DNA of 64,000 nt, taken from the NCBI GenBank assembly GCA_002733995.1, contig NVXR01000001.1, positions 62,001-126,000 on the forward strand. Direction: 5' to 3'. This document shows positions 53,902 through 63,830 of this stretch, one piece after another. Made by a program: the position numbers and the translations under genes. The number at the start of each line of letters is the position of its first letter. Position 1 is the stretch's first letter. The DNA is from Desulfotalea sp. (GTDB lineage: Bacteria; Desulfobacterota; Desulfobulbia; Desulfobulbales; Desulfocapsaceae). Below the pieces are notes generated by a model. It was given only the letters and a program-made list of their open reading frames with translations, was not told where the DNA came from and ran no database searches.

Positions 53902-54638
53902 GGTTGCTTCAAATTTGTTTCTGGAATATAAGAGGAATGAGGAGGCCGATCTTCTTACCAAGCCCAAAGGTGGGATAAGTGTTTCGATGGGCTCTTTTTT
54001 TGTCTCTTGCTGCAGCTCTATTTCTCATTCTTTAGCTGCAATATGTTTTCATTTACCTTATTGCTAATGGGGTTTTAAGAATAAGGCACTAATAGTGAAT
54101 GCAGCTCAAAGAGTCAAGTGAAAGACAGATGTGAGCCGCTTGGATTAAGCTTGGAGATGTGCTTTGGAGTGAGTTTGTTCTTTTGCGAAAACCCAATAAA
54201 CCTACCCGTAGGGGCATGGGATCGGCAAAAAACGCATAACTATCTGTATTAGTGTTTTGTAATCAGCTTGCAGTGGTGGTATTCTTAAGGAGAGATCGTG
54301 GCAGTTGCTTTCCTAGAATTAGTATTTTGGGAAACATGCTTATCCGGTATACGTTGACCACAGTACGCTGGAAATATTTGTCGGGTAAGAGGAACTGCGA
54401 GTAGTTGTCAGGTAATAGGGGGGAAAGGAATTCCTGTCTAAGGAATTATACCACCGCCTGTAGCTGTTCATCGGTGGTCCAACTTCGCTCAATTGGTGCC
54501 TCGCAGTGTATGAGTGCTATCTATAAAAAGAGAAATGGACGAAGTTGGAGTGTTGTTGAGTAGTTACTATATAACAAGTACATCGGTAGAGGCTGTGGAA
54601 CATTGAATTGTGAAGCAGATAACTAGAGAGAGATTGTT
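53902..54638. other. long gap before the hybrid kinase gene, structured leader
   Basis: No gene is seen in about 740 bp. ACCACCG (54450-54456) and CGGTGGT (54472-54478) form a hairpin. TCCAACTTCG (54478-54487) and CGAAGTTGGA (54540-54549) form a perfect 10-bp inverted pair enclosing 52 bases. These lie 90-190 bp before the TTG start of the kinase and may be part of its 5' leader. No known riboswitch was recognised. Confidence 0.4.
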
Positions 54639-56204
54639 TTGGATTTAACAGATAAAAAAGCAGTAATTGAAGCACTTAAAGATAGTGAGGCCCAACGGAA
54701 AGCCATTGTAGACGGTTATTCTGGGATTCTCATTCTTTTTAACAAGGACCATGTTGCGTTGTGGGTTAATGAGGCGACCCATGTTGAATTTCCAGACGCC
54801 ATAGGTCGACATTGTAATGAAATATTTTGTGCCAAAAGTGAACATTGCGCGGATTGTGCCTTTGAGCGATGTCTAAAATCGGGAAAGATTGAAACAACTA
54901 CCCAGCGTATTGCCGTTGACGGAGCGGGTAACGATGATACCGTTTTCGATATAACAGCATCTCCTGTCTATAATACAGAAAATTCAATGTCGGGAATAAT
55001 TGTCATTGCTCAAAATGTGACGGAAAAGTATGCGTTGGAAAAACAGTTACGACACACTCAGAAAATGGAGGCTATTGGCACATTGGCGGGTGGTGTGGCA
55101 CACGATTTTAATAATGTTTTGACTCCTATCATGGGCTACACAGAAATTATTCGGCTCAAATTAGAGAGCGATGGGTACGACAGTGATAAAGTTTTTGCAT
55201 ATCTTGATGAGATTTTAAAGGCTTCAAAGAGGGCCAAATCCCTCGTGGAACAAGTCTTGACCTTCTCTAAGAGTAATGAACAGAAGGCGGTCTATCAATT
55301 TTTGCATCCGATTATTAAGGAAGTCATGAAGCTCATGCGCGTGACTCTTCCCAGCACTGTGACGATTATTGAAGATGTGGATGAAACATGTGGACGTGTG
55401 TTGATTGACCCGGTGCAGATTCATCAAGTGCTTATTAATCTTTGCACAAATGCATCCCATGCAATGGACGGAAGTCATGGGGAATTGATTGTTAAGCTGG
55501 CACCAGCAGCCTTTGTCGTTGATGGGAAGGACTGGCTGGAGCTTAGTGTTGCAGATAGTGGCAGTGGCATTGAGGCTGAAGACCTTGATCGAATATTTGA
55601 GCCCTATTTCTCAACCAAAGAAAAGACTCGAGGAACCGGGATGGGGCTTGCCATGGTACATGGTATCATTAATGCCCAGGGCGGTCATATCGATGTTCAA
55701 AGTGAGGTGGGGAAGGGGACCATTTTTAAAATCCATCTTCCTGTAATACAATACACGCCTAAGGCTCCTGTAGTTGAGTTTGGCGAGCTAAAATGTGGCT
55801 CTGGCAGAGTTATTCTAGTGGATGATGAGGAACAGGTCGTTCAAGTTACCGGGGAAATTTTGAGAAACCTTGGCTATGGAGTGGTGGGGAAAACATCACC
55901 CCAAGCGGCCCTTGAGTTATTCTCAGCCTCTCCTGGTGATTTTGACCTCGTCATTACAGACCTGACCATGCCAGGTTTGACTGGGCTTGAGCTGAGTAGG
56001 CGAATAAAATGCATCAGGGCAGATATTCCAATAGTCCTTTTCACAGGCTATTCTGATCTTGTCTCAAAGGAAGAGGCCAAAGAAGCAGGGATCAACGAAT
56101 ATTGCATGAAGCCGATATCTATGCGGGATCTCTCAAACGTGGTCCTTAAGTTTTTAGGTAAAGGGGCTTCGACTGATGAGCCAATTGTTCCTGAAGATAA
56201 GTAG
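54639..56204 (+). CDS. soluble hybrid histidine kinase (PAS-HisKA-HATPase-REC)
   Basis: A 521-residue cytoplasmic protein with no membrane helix. A PAS domain (about 12-130) carries Cys residues in RHCNEIFCAKSEHCADCAFERC. HisKA has the H box GGVAHDFNNVLTPIMGY. HATPase has the N box in LINLCTNASHAMDG, G1 DSGSGIEAED and G2 RGTGMGLAMVHGI. A C-terminal receiver has phospho-acceptor Asp in LVITDLTMPGLTG and Lys in EYCMKPIS. It is of the NtrB/CtrA-hybrid type common in this group. The start is TTG at 54639; AGAGAGAG lies before it. Signal and output are unknown. Confidence 0.85.
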   Translation: MDLTDKKAVIEALKDSEAQRKAIVDGYSGILILFNKDHVALWVNEATHVEFPDAIGRHCNEIFCAKSEHCADCAFERCLKSGKIETTTQRIAVDGAGNDDTVFDITASPVYNTENSMSGIIVIAQNVTEKYALEKQLRHTQKMEAIGTLAGGVAHDFNNVLTPIMGYTEIIRLKLESDGYDSDKVFAYLDEILKASKRAKSLVEQVLTFSKSNEQKAVYQFLHPIIKEVMKLMRVTLPSTVTIIEDVDETCGRVLIDPVQIHQVLINLCTNASHAMDGSHGELIVKLAPAAFVVDGKDWLELSVADSGSGIEAEDLDRIFEPYFSTKEKTRGTGMGLAMVHGIINAQGGHIDVQSEVGKGTIFKIHLPVIQYTPKAPVVEFGELKCGSGRVILVDDEEQVVQVTGEILRNLGYGVVGKTSPQAALELFSASPGDFDLVITDLTMPGLTGLELSRRIKCIRADIPIVLFTGYSDLVSKEEAKEAGINEYCMKPISMRDLSNVVLKFLGKGASTDEPIVPEDK

Positions 56205-56217
56205 TCAGGTCGTCTCC

Positions 56218-56628
56218 TCAACCATAGGTATTTGCGCCGTTGATGAGACTGATCTGGTCGTTGAGTGTCCAGAGGTCATATATATAACCAAAGCCGAAGA
56301 TACCAAATGTGCAGAGATAGATTAAGCCGGTTACCCACTTATCCATGTACATTCGATGTATGCTAAATAATCCAAGAAAAGCGAGGAGTAGCCAGCAGAG
56401 GTTGAAGTCGATTTTCCCATCGTTGTAGCGGATAGCTGCGTCTCTGTTCATGCCGGGTATAAGGATGATATCTATAATCCAGCCAATGAAAAAGAGACCA
56501 AAGGTAAAAAAATAGATGGTTCCCGAAATCTGTCTACCATAATAAAATCTATGGGCTCCTAGGAAACCAAATATCCAAAGTATATATCCTATCACCAGTG
56601 AATGAGTTGTTGGCTGTTCTGTATACAT
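56218..56628 (-). CDS. TM2-domain membrane protein (duplicated)
   Basis: A 136-residue protein with two TM2 units in tandem: IFGFLGAHRFYYGRQISGTIYFF with IGWIIDII (about 18-55), then FLGLFSIHRMYMDKWVTG with GFGYIYDLW (about 83-125). About four membrane helices. The role of TM2 proteins in bacteria is not settled. It is 6 bp downstream of the GH3 gene on the same strand. Confidence 0.8.
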   Translation of the reverse strand: MYTEQPTTHSLVIGYILWIFGFLGAHRFYYGRQISGTIYFFTFGLFFIGWIIDIILIPGMNRDAAIRYNDGKIDFNLCWLLLAFLGLFSIHRMYMDKWVTGLIYLCTFGIFGFGYIYDLWTLNDQISLINGANTYG

Positions 56629-56633
56629 AGTTG

Positions 56634-57674
56634 TTATTGTAGTAATGATTTAAAGGTTTGTACCCGCTTCCATGCACTCCTTATTGTCTCTTCACTTAAG
56701 GAGCCTTTGTTAACCGCTTTTTCAATTGCCTTGTGTATCCTGCTGAAAATTGTTGGGTCGTAACTGAGGTTGTTGCCTATTATAATAAGGTCTACTCCGG
56801 CTTTTAGTGCCATTATGCAGGCATCCTCTAAAGCATATTTGTCGGTTATCGCTCGCATCTGCAAGTCATCTGAAATCACAACTCCCCCAAATTGCATATC
56901 CTCTTTAAGTAGTTTGTTGATTGTTGGTACTGAAAGAGTAGCCGGGTAATCAGGGTCCAAGTCTTTGTTGTAGAGATGTCCGACCATTATGGCATCAGCC
57001 AAACCTTTGGTTATTAGTTTTTTGTAAGGTTCGAGTTCCGTTGTCTGCCAGCTTTTTGTGATGTCAACAAATCCCAAATGTGAATCGTCTTTTGAACTGC
57101 CGTGTCCCGGAAAGTGTTTCAAGCAAGAAAGAATACCAGCCTTACGGTGTTCCGTCACCCAGATAGAGGCGTGTTCGAATACCTTGTCTGGCTTATCTGA
57201 AAAACTGCGTTTAACCTTGCCGATAATGGGGTTTTTGTTATTGCTATTGAGGTCGACAACCGGTGCAAGGTTAAGGTTAACGCCGCAGTTTTTTAGCATG
57301 TAGGCCGTTTGAGTGGCACTTGCTCTGGATTGCATTGTACCTGTTGCAGCGCCCAGTTGCTCTGCACTGGGACTGACGGGAAAACCAAATTCCTCTCTAA
57401 ATCTATTGACTCTCCCCCCTTCCTGATCGACAGCGATAAGTAGTTTAGTTGAACTGAATTCTTGTAATGTTGCTGTTAACTGCTTCAGCTGGGCGGCCCC
57501 TGTTATATTATTGGTAGCCGCTTTTGTTGCAAGGTGGCGATCAAATATAATGACCCCCCCAAGGCTTCGCTCGTCAATATCTGTGAATATAGGATGACTT
57601 TTAGAAACTGTTTTCCCTGTGAAGCCAATAATGAATAATTGGCCGATCATCTGCTTTAGAGATGGACGTTGCAT
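56634..57674 (-). CDS. nagZ: GH3 beta-N-acetylhexosaminidase (NagZ-like)
   Basis: A 346-residue glycoside hydrolase. LIAVDQEGGRVNRFREEFG, LNLAPVVDLNSN, CLKHFPGHGSSKDDSHLGF (catalytic His-Asp loop) and VVISDDLQMRAI (nucleophile Asp) are the NagZ signature. It removes GlcNAc from muropeptides in wall recycling. No signal peptide is evident, which fits a cytoplasmic enzyme. Probably co-transcribed with the TM2 gene. Confidence 0.88.
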   Translation of the reverse strand: MQRPSLKQMIGQLFIIGFTGKTVSKSHPIFTDIDERSLGGVIIFDRHLATKAATNNITGAAQLKQLTATLQEFSSTKLLIAVDQEGGRVNRFREEFGFPVSPSAEQLGAATGTMQSRASATQTAYMLKNCGVNLNLAPVVDLNSNNKNPIIGKVKRSFSDKPDKVFEHASIWVTEHRKAGILSCLKHFPGHGSSKDDSHLGFVDITKSWQTTELEPYKKLITKGLADAIMVGHLYNKDLDPDYPATLSVPTINKLLKEDMQFGGVVISDDLQMRAITDKYALEDACIMALKAGVDLIIIGNNLSYDPTIFSRIHKAIEKAVNKGSLSEETIRSAWKRVQTFKSLLQ

Positions 57675-58019
57675 GGTGTAATCCTGTAGTAAGGTGTCGA
57701 TATTGTGTGTTCTTCTGGCCTGGAATGACCAGGAAGCCCCTCTCGTGTCAAGATTGTGACAGTTGAGGCTGCTGTTATATTTCTTTCGAGCACGATTTTG
57801 GGTAGTAAAAAGTCAATGTTTTGAACGCATGTTTGTAACATACTGTAAGTACAGCATATTGTGTTTGTGTTATAAGCGGCTTTGCGAAGATTGTTTCTGT
57901 GGCACATATTGTGCATAGTGAAAAGTAACAAAAAATATTTAAGATATTATTTCCCGTGACGATAAGTAATTATCCAAAGTAATATTTTAAACTTTTTCTC
58001 TATATTTAGGAAAGGAAAC
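57675..58019. other. divergent gap between nagZ and the GGDEF gene
   Basis: No gene is seen in 345 bp. AGGAAAGGAAAC directly before the GGDEF ATG is a good ribosome binding site. TGTAACATACTGTAAGTACAG (about 57834) is a partly palindromic stretch. Promoters are expected in both directions but could not be placed. Confidence 0.3.
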
Positions 58020-59033
58020 ATGACAATTTCGACAAATCAATATCAATATGGGGATTCCAATAGGGAACAGCCTCAGCTAGCTGAAGTAATGGCTGAGCTT
58101 GATAATCTGAAGAAGCAGTCGGAACGGCTTGATTTAGCCAATAAGCTACATGCTAGAATGGCAGGAGTCCTGAGTTTGACTGGGATGATTGAAGCGTATT
58201 CCGTTTGGCTCATGCCCCTCGTGAATCACGAGCTCATAGGATATAACAATACCAGTAGACAAAAAAGGCATCTATTCTGTTCAGGTCATGGTCCGCAAAG
58301 AAGGAGCGCCATAGCGTTTGCAGAGCAAATCATTGATGATAAATCAACTGTAATAGGCTCTTTTGTAAAAAGAGATGGTCGTTTTGCCTATAAATGGGTT
58401 TTTGAAACCACCGATGACGAGGGAATACTTCTTATACTAAAAAAAGGCCATGAGCTCTTAAGTAGTGAGATGGATCTGGTAAACGACTCCCTTGAGATAC
58501 TTGCGGAATGTCTGAGACGTGGTCTTGAATATGAAGATCTTTGTGAGAAGGCCAGTAACGATGCCCTTACCGGTTTGTCGAACAGGCGGGTCTTTGACGA
58601 ACGTATTCAGGCAATGATGGCGGGTGCAAAAAGATACAATCATCCATTGTCAATGATCTCCATGGATCTTGATAAATTTAAGGCAATTAACGATAATCTT
58701 GGTCATCAGGCCGGTGATCATGTTTTAATTGCAGTCGCTGATGTTTTTAAGAAAGTAGTTCGCTCCACCGACTTACTTGTAAGGATGGGCGGTGACGAGT
58801 TCCTCATTGTGTTGGATCGAACAGATAGAGAAAGCGCAAGGATTCTTGCAGAAAGACTCTGTGTTGCAATCGATTTGCTGGACATCTGGGCCAATGATAC
58901 TACAAAGCTCGGCATTTCCATTGGACTCTCTGAGATGGAAGATGGAGAGGCTCTACAACATTGGTTGGAAAGGACAGACGATATGCTCTATCATGCTAAG
59001 GCAAAAGGACGTGCGCAGGTGTCGGTAGACTGA
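58020..59033 (+). CDS. diguanylate cyclase (GGDEF)
   Basis: A 337-residue protein. The N-terminal half (1-165) has a short coiled coil and then an unassigned, possibly PilZ- or GAF-like region. The GGDEF domain (about 175-337) begins DALTGLSNRRVFDERI and holds RMGGDEFLIVL, so it should be active. RSTD five residues before GGDEF is a product-inhibition I-site (RxxD). It makes c-di-GMP, probably controlling surface or motility behaviour. There is no membrane helix, so it is cytoplasmic. Confidence 0.9.
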   Translation: MTISTNQYQYGDSNREQPQLAEVMAELDNLKKQSERLDLANKLHARMAGVLSLTGMIEAYSVWLMPLVNHELIGYNNTSRQKRHLFCSGHGPQRRSAIAFAEQIIDDKSTVIGSFVKRDGRFAYKWVFETTDDEGILLILKKGHELLSSEMDLVNDSLEILAECLRRGLEYEDLCEKASNDALTGLSNRRVFDERIQAMMAGAKRYNHPLSMISMDLDKFKAINDNLGHQAGDHVLIAVADVFKKVVRSTDLLVRMGGDEFLIVLDRTDRESARILAERLCVAIDLLDIWANDTTKLGISIGLSEMEDGEALQHWLERTDDMLYHAKAKGRAQVSVD

Positions 59034-59050
59034 TCTGACTTGAAGTAAAT

Positions 59051-59090
59051 AATAAAAAAGGCCAGCTTGAAAAAGCTGGCCTTTTTTATT
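59051..59090. terminator. bidirectional terminator
   Basis: AATAAAAAAGGCCAGCTT and AAGCTGGCCTTTTTTATT form a perfect stem around GAAA. It lies 18 bp after the GGDEF stop and serves the convergent gene at 59204 as well. Confidence 0.9.
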
Positions 59091-59203
59091 GTCTACTTAT
59101 CCCGTATTTCTCCTCATCTGTTAAGGAGAAATACAGGGCTCGTGTTTGTGTTAATATGCTACTGCCCACAGCCCTGCAGACCCGGGTGGTGGGTATTCAT
59201 TTT

Positions 59204-59596
59204 TTAAGCTAGTGTGATATGTATTGGGATTACATGCAGGTTTCTTTGTTGCTGCTCTGTGTGTCCCAAACTCCATTCTCCGCAATTCACTTCATCACCA
59301 AGAAGAACATCTATTTCCTGTACAACGCCTTTAATATCGATAATAGGGTGTCTGGAAAATACCTGGGGTAAACCCTGAGTAAGGTTGCAGACAAGACAGC
59401 AGTTGGGGCGCTCATGGAGGCGAAGTTCCAAGGTCAGAGTAGTGTCTTTCACGCCACGGTAGCAAAGCTCAATGTCGTAAGCACCTTCTGAGGCGTCACC
59501 GAAAAGGGCATCGAAAAACTCATTACTTCTTTGTTTGGGGAATAATTGAGTGAGTACTTCTTGATTTAGTATCGTTGAAATATTATCTGTTTTCAT
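59204..59596 (-). CDS. conserved-looking small protein, unknown function
   Basis: A 130-residue soluble protein. LFPKQRSNEFFDALFGDA, EGAYDIELCYRG, RPNCCLVCNLTQGLPQVFS and RHPIIDIKGVV look conserved and resemble a family of small proteins I associate with deltaproteobacteria, some of which carry a misleading homeobox-type name. The CCLVC cysteines could bind metal. Function unknown. It is a single gene with a terminator beyond its 3' end. Confidence 0.6.
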   Translation of the reverse strand: MKTDNISTILNQEVLTQLFPKQRSNEFFDALFGDASEGAYDIELCYRGVKDTTLTLELRLHERPNCCLVCNLTQGLPQVFSRHPIIDIKGVVQEIDVLLGDEVNCGEWSLGHTEQQQRNLHVIPIHITLA

Positions 59597-59827
59597 AGGC
59601 TCTCTTTATACAGCAGTGAAGTTCATGAAAGATGATTCGTAATGAATTTTCCCCCGATAAACGGGACTCTTTTTAATATGCCCCCCGAAATAGGTTGTAA
59701 CTGGCTTTGGGGGATTAAGTGCCTTGGTGATATATTCAAGGTGTTAAGCAGAAACAATATAAAACAGGAATGGTAATTTTGTCAACCAGCGTTGCCACTA
59801 GAAATTCACTGTGTTAAAGTAGCCGGC

Positions 59828-62011
59828 ATGATTACTGACGATCCTTTTAAACCAATGGCCCAAAGCTCTGATATTATTAATTTACAAGACCTCAATGACC
59901 CACAGCGCGATGCTGTTACCACAACGGAAGGCCCTGTCCTCGTTATAGCAGGGGCTGGGAGTGGTAAAACCCGAACCCTTGTGTATCGGGTGGCGCATCT
60001 TGTGGAAAAGGGTGTGCCTCCGGAGGCTATTCTTCTTCTTACCTTTACCAGAAAGGCGAGCCAGGAAATGCTCTGGCGTGCCGGTCAGTTACTCAATGAG
60101 AATTGCAGTCGGGTACTGGGTGGCACCTTTCATGGGGTCGCTAACATGCTACTTCGCCGTTATGGCGGTGAGCTTGGTTACCCCTCGTCTTTTAGTATTA
60201 TTGATAGATCCGATGCAGAAGGAATAGTAAATCTGCTAAAATCTTCACTTGGCCTTGGGAAAAAGGACAAACGTTTTCCCACAAAACGGGCCATTATTAA
60301 TATGATCAGTGGTTCGGTAAACAAATCTATCGATATCGAAGATCTGGTTCAGGAACAATTTGGCCATTTACTTGATCATCTGGAGGATATTGTAAAACTT
60401 CAGAAACATTATAAAGAGTTTAAATTTGATCATGGACTGATGGATTATGATGATCTCCTGGTGAACTGGAAGCGGCTACTTACTGAATGCCCAGATGTGC
60501 AGCTAGCAATTTCCAAAAGATTCTCCCACATAATGGTGGATGAGTATCAGGACACAAACCTGATCCAGGCGGATATAATTCGGCGTACCGCCCATACCCA
60601 CAATAATGTGATGGTGGTAGGTGATGATTCACAGTCAATCTACTCCTTCAGAGGGGCGGAATTTTACAATATCATGCGCTTTCCCAAGGTGTTTGCCGAT
60701 ACGAAAATTATCAAACTTGAGGAAAACTATCGCTCTACCCAGCCTATTCTCTCGCTTACCAACGATATTATCCAGAATGCGGCTGAAAAATATACCAAGA
60801 CCCTCTTTACAAGTATTGAAGGTGATGTGCGGCCAAAGGTTTATGGTGGAAGCGATGAGAGAGATGAGGCCTCCTTTATAGTACGTACCGTTAATAAATT
60901 GGTTCGAGGCGGTGTTGCACTCAGTGACATCGCGGTGCTTTTTCGGTCAAGTTTTCATTCCTACAAACTTGAGTTGGAACTCGGTCAGGATGGTTTAGAT
61001 TACGAAAAACGGGGGGGCATGAAGCTTACAGAGTCCGCGCATATGAAAGATATGATTGCTTTCATGCGGGTTCTTGTAAATCCCAAGGATAGTTTATCCT
61101 GGAATAGAATCTTGTTACAGCTCGAAAAGGTCGGTCCTGCTACAGCCCAGAAAATCTCAAATCTTATTGTAGCTTCAGACAATTGGTTAGAGGTGCTGCA
61201 AGCATATCCTGCTGGCAAGGCGTGGCAATGGTCGTATCGTGAATTGGTGATTCTCTTTGAGAAGTTGGTCGGCGGCGACCAGCAACCCGCAGTACTTTTT
61301 GAATTGGCCCTGCAGTACTATCAGCCAATTTTTGAACGTCTCTACAGTGATGACTTTCCAAAAAGGCAAAAGGATCTGGACCAGCTCAAGGGTATTATGG
61401 ATGATTATAAGGAGTTGCAGGGCTTTATCGATGGCACAACCCTTGATCCTCCAGACGAAGCAAGCACAGATGAAAGCGATACAGCGCGTCTTGTTCTTTC
61501 AACAATTCACTCTTCTAAGGGCCTTGAATTTGAGGCTGTTTTTGTGATGGGTTTGGCGGATGGCAGGTTTCCACACGGTGGAGCTGGTTTTAGTGAACAG
61601 TGGGAAGAAGAGCGTCGGCTCCTGTATGTTGCTGCCACCAGGGCAAAAAGGCATTTGTATCTGACGTATCCCAGACGGCTTATGACCCCCGACAGGCAAT
61701 TTAAAAGAACCGGGATGTCTCCGTTCTTGAGCGAGTTGAGTGGTGGGTTGTTTGAACGTGTTGCTGACAGTGAGTCCGATAACTTGCAGTCATTTCAGAC
61801 CCATGAATCTTCGTATAGTCCGCCGGTAAAAAAGAAAAAGTCTAAAAAACTTGAAATGACTGATTTCCGTGTCGGAGCGAGGATTTCACATCCTTTCTTT
61901 GGGCCAGGAGTGGTTACCAAGCTATCCACAGCCAGGTCTCTGGATATCCATTTCGATCGCCACGGGATAAAAACCCTGCATCTCGACTATGCAAAATTGA
62001 CTATCTTGTAA
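59828..62011 (+). CDS. UvrD/PcrA-type superfamily 1 DNA helicase
   Basis: About 727 residues from the ATG at 59828. Motif Q/I: LNDPQRDAVTTTEGPVLVIAGAGSGKTRTL. Ia: LLLTFTRKASQEM. II: HIMVDEYQDTN. III: VVGDDSQSIYSFRGAE. IV: LEENYRSTQPIL. V: LSTIHSSKGLEFEAVFVMG. VI: EEERRLLYVAATRAKRHLYL. (Motifs given as separate landmarks.) The C-terminal DFRVGARISHPFFGPGVV is the RNA polymerase-binding-like tail of PcrA. Expected roles are nucleotide excision and mismatch repair or clearing of DNA. Which paralogue (uvrD, pcrA or rep) is not certain. Confidence 0.9.
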   Translation: MITDDPFKPMAQSSDIINLQDLNDPQRDAVTTTEGPVLVIAGAGSGKTRTLVYRVAHLVEKGVPPEAILLLTFTRKASQEMLWRAGQLLNENCSRVLGGTFHGVANMLLRRYGGELGYPSSFSIIDRSDAEGIVNLLKSSLGLGKKDKRFPTKRAIINMISGSVNKSIDIEDLVQEQFGHLLDHLEDIVKLQKHYKEFKFDHGLMDYDDLLVNWKRLLTECPDVQLAISKRFSHIMVDEYQDTNLIQADIIRRTAHTHNNVMVVGDDSQSIYSFRGAEFYNIMRFPKVFADTKIIKLEENYRSTQPILSLTNDIIQNAAEKYTKTLFTSIEGDVRPKVYGGSDERDEASFIVRTVNKLVRGGVALSDIAVLFRSSFHSYKLELELGQDGLDYEKRGGMKLTESAHMKDMIAFMRVLVNPKDSLSWNRILLQLEKVGPATAQKISNLIVASDNWLEVLQAYPAGKAWQWSYRELVILFEKLVGGDQQPAVLFELALQYYQPIFERLYSDDFPKRQKDLDQLKGIMDDYKELQGFIDGTTLDPPDEASTDESDTARLVLSTIHSSKGLEFEAVFVMGLADGRFPHGGAGFSEQWEEERRLLYVAATRAKRHLYLTYPRRLMTPDRQFKRTGMSPFLSELSGGLFERVADSESDNLQSFQTHESSYSPPVKKKKSKKLEMTDFRVGARISHPFFGPGVVTKLSTARSLDIHFDRHGIKTLHLDYAKLTIL

Positions 62012-62052
62012 CTCTTAAGAAAAACGAGTGAATGTCTTCCTCCTAAAATACG

Positions 62053-63399
62053 ATGAGTGAAACAACCATGACATACAATGAAATAGTTGCCCATTTAGAT
62101 GCCTTACAAATGCATAAAATTAAGTTAGGCCTTGATGCTATGCAGGACTTTCTTGAAAAAGTTGGTGGGCCGGAAAAGAGCCTGAAATATGTGCATCTTG
62201 CAGGGACCAATGGCAAAGGCTCTGTCTGTGCTGTACTTGCAAGTGTTCTTGGGCTCGCAGGATATAAGGTTGGAGTCTATACTTCTCCACATCTGAGCTG
62301 TGTTCGCGAGCGATTTAAGATTGGTGAAGAGTATATCAGCGAAGCGTCTTTTGCGAAGATTGGTAGTCGGATTTGTGATGTTTTAGGCGATGATCATATC
62401 ACCTATTTTGAGTTTACTACAGCCCTCGGCCTTATGTGGTTTGCTGAATCTGAGGTGGATATTGTGTTGCTTGAGACTGGAATGGGTGGACGTCTAGACG
62501 CAACAAACGTAGTTACCCCCCTTATTTCTGTAATAACCAGCATTAGTATGGACCATGAGGCATATTTGGGTGATACCCTTGCCGCCATTGCAACAGAAAA
62601 GGCGGGGATCATTAAAGAAAAAGTACCTGTGGTCTCAACGGCCATTCATGCAGACGCTGCACCTGTCATCCAAGCATTTTGTAAAACTGTTAATGCACCT
62701 TTGTACCGCTTCACCATGGAGTTTGATTATGATATTAATGAAGACGGTACTTGGGTCTGGGTGGGAGGGGACGGTTTTTCTGGACGTCATATCGGTCCAA
62801 TCTTATCAACAAGCCCAAGCCTGGTTCAGCAGGAAAATGAATCCCTTGCCATTGCAACCCTTCTTCTCCTTGAAGATTTTGGTTTTCCTGTTGATTTGCC
62901 AGAGATAATTGCAGGTATATCACGGGTGAAGTGGCCAGGAAGGATGGAGTATTTTACAAAGGAATATGTGCCAGCAGATCAGCTTGGATCTACGGAGAAT
63001 AATGCAAAGAAATTGACATATATCCTTGATGGTGCACATAATGTTGCTGGTGTCAGTAATTTGGCTAAGACTCTGGAGGAACGTTTTTTTGGATCTAAAC
63101 TTATTGGTATTTGGGGTTCAATGGTGGATAAAGATCTGACTGCAACTCTAGATTGCATTCTGCCTTTATTTGCAAAAGTCTTCATTACTCAGCCAGACTC
63201 AGAACGTTCAGCAACTCCTGAACATATCTGCTCTCTGTTTACAGAAGAGCAGCGAGCTAGAGCAGAGTCTTTTCCGCTGGTGGCAGACGCTCTTGAGGCG
63301 GCGCAGAAGTGTGCAAAAGAAGATGATGTTATAGTCGTAGGTGGCTCTCTCTACCTTATTGGAGCCGTTCGTTATATCTTGTGTGGTGAGCTAGTGTAA
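62053..63399 (+). CDS. folC: folylpolyglutamate / dihydrofolate synthase FolC
   Basis: A 448-residue Mur-ligase-like enzyme adding glutamate to folates. HLAGTNGKGSVCAVLASVL is the P-loop; YTSPHLSCVRERF, LLETGMGGRLDATNVV, SMDHEAYLGDTLAAIATEKAGIIK and ILDGAHNVAG are diagnostic. The last base of its TAA is the first of the ATG of the HNH gene. Confidence 0.95.
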   Translation: MSETTMTYNEIVAHLDALQMHKIKLGLDAMQDFLEKVGGPEKSLKYVHLAGTNGKGSVCAVLASVLGLAGYKVGVYTSPHLSCVRERFKIGEEYISEASFAKIGSRICDVLGDDHITYFEFTTALGLMWFAESEVDIVLLETGMGGRLDATNVVTPLISVITSISMDHEAYLGDTLAAIATEKAGIIKEKVPVVSTAIHADAAPVIQAFCKTVNAPLYRFTMEFDYDINEDGTWVWVGGDGFSGRHIGPILSTSPSLVQQENESLAIATLLLLEDFGFPVDLPEIIAGISRVKWPGRMEYFTKEYVPADQLGSTENNAKKLTYILDGAHNVAGVSNLAKTLEERFFGSKLIGIWGSMVDKDLTATLDCILPLFAKVFITQPDSERSATPEHICSLFTEEQRARAESFPLVADALEAAQKCAKEDDVIVVGGSLYLIGAVRYILCGELV

Positions 63400-63704
63400 T
63401 GGGCCACGATTATTTCGATTTAGATGCTCCCTTGGACGGGGAAATAAGGGCGGAACGGGAGAAGGCCCGGCTGTTGAGAAAGACCAGGTGGTGGCAGCAG
63501 AAAACATCGTCTGGGCTTTGTCATTATTGCAAAAAAAAGATTGCTTACAAAAACATTACCATGGATCACCTCCTGCCACTTGCTAGGGGAGGGCGCTCCA
63601 ACAAGGATAATCTTGTGCCATGTTGTAAGAAGTGCAATAATCTTAAAAAGAGTATGATGCCCCTTGAATGGCAGGAATTTTTGGAAAAACAAGCCTGCAA
63701 ATAA
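63399..63704 (+). CDS. HNH endonuclease
   Basis: A 101-residue protein with a compact HNH domain: CHYCKKKI (first zinc pair), TMDHLLPLARGGRSNKDNLVPCC (H, N) and KKCNNLKKS (second zinc pair). The start overlaps the folC stop (TAATG), so it is co-expressed with folC. Stand-alone HNH proteins of this size are common chromosomal genes of unknown target. Confidence 0.88.
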   Translation: MGHDYFDLDAPLDGEIRAEREKARLLRKTRWWQQKTSSGLCHYCKKKIAYKNITMDHLLPLARGGRSNKDNLVPCCKKCNNLKKSMMPLEWQEFLEKQACK

Positions 63705-63830
63705 CAGAAACGTTTTACGGGTAAAAATAATTGTTCCCCCTGTTAATCCTACCCATCTACAGCATAGTGCTGGACAGGGCGGTTTTGATAGGTTACAAAG
63801 CATTTAACAATGCACACACACCGCATATAG

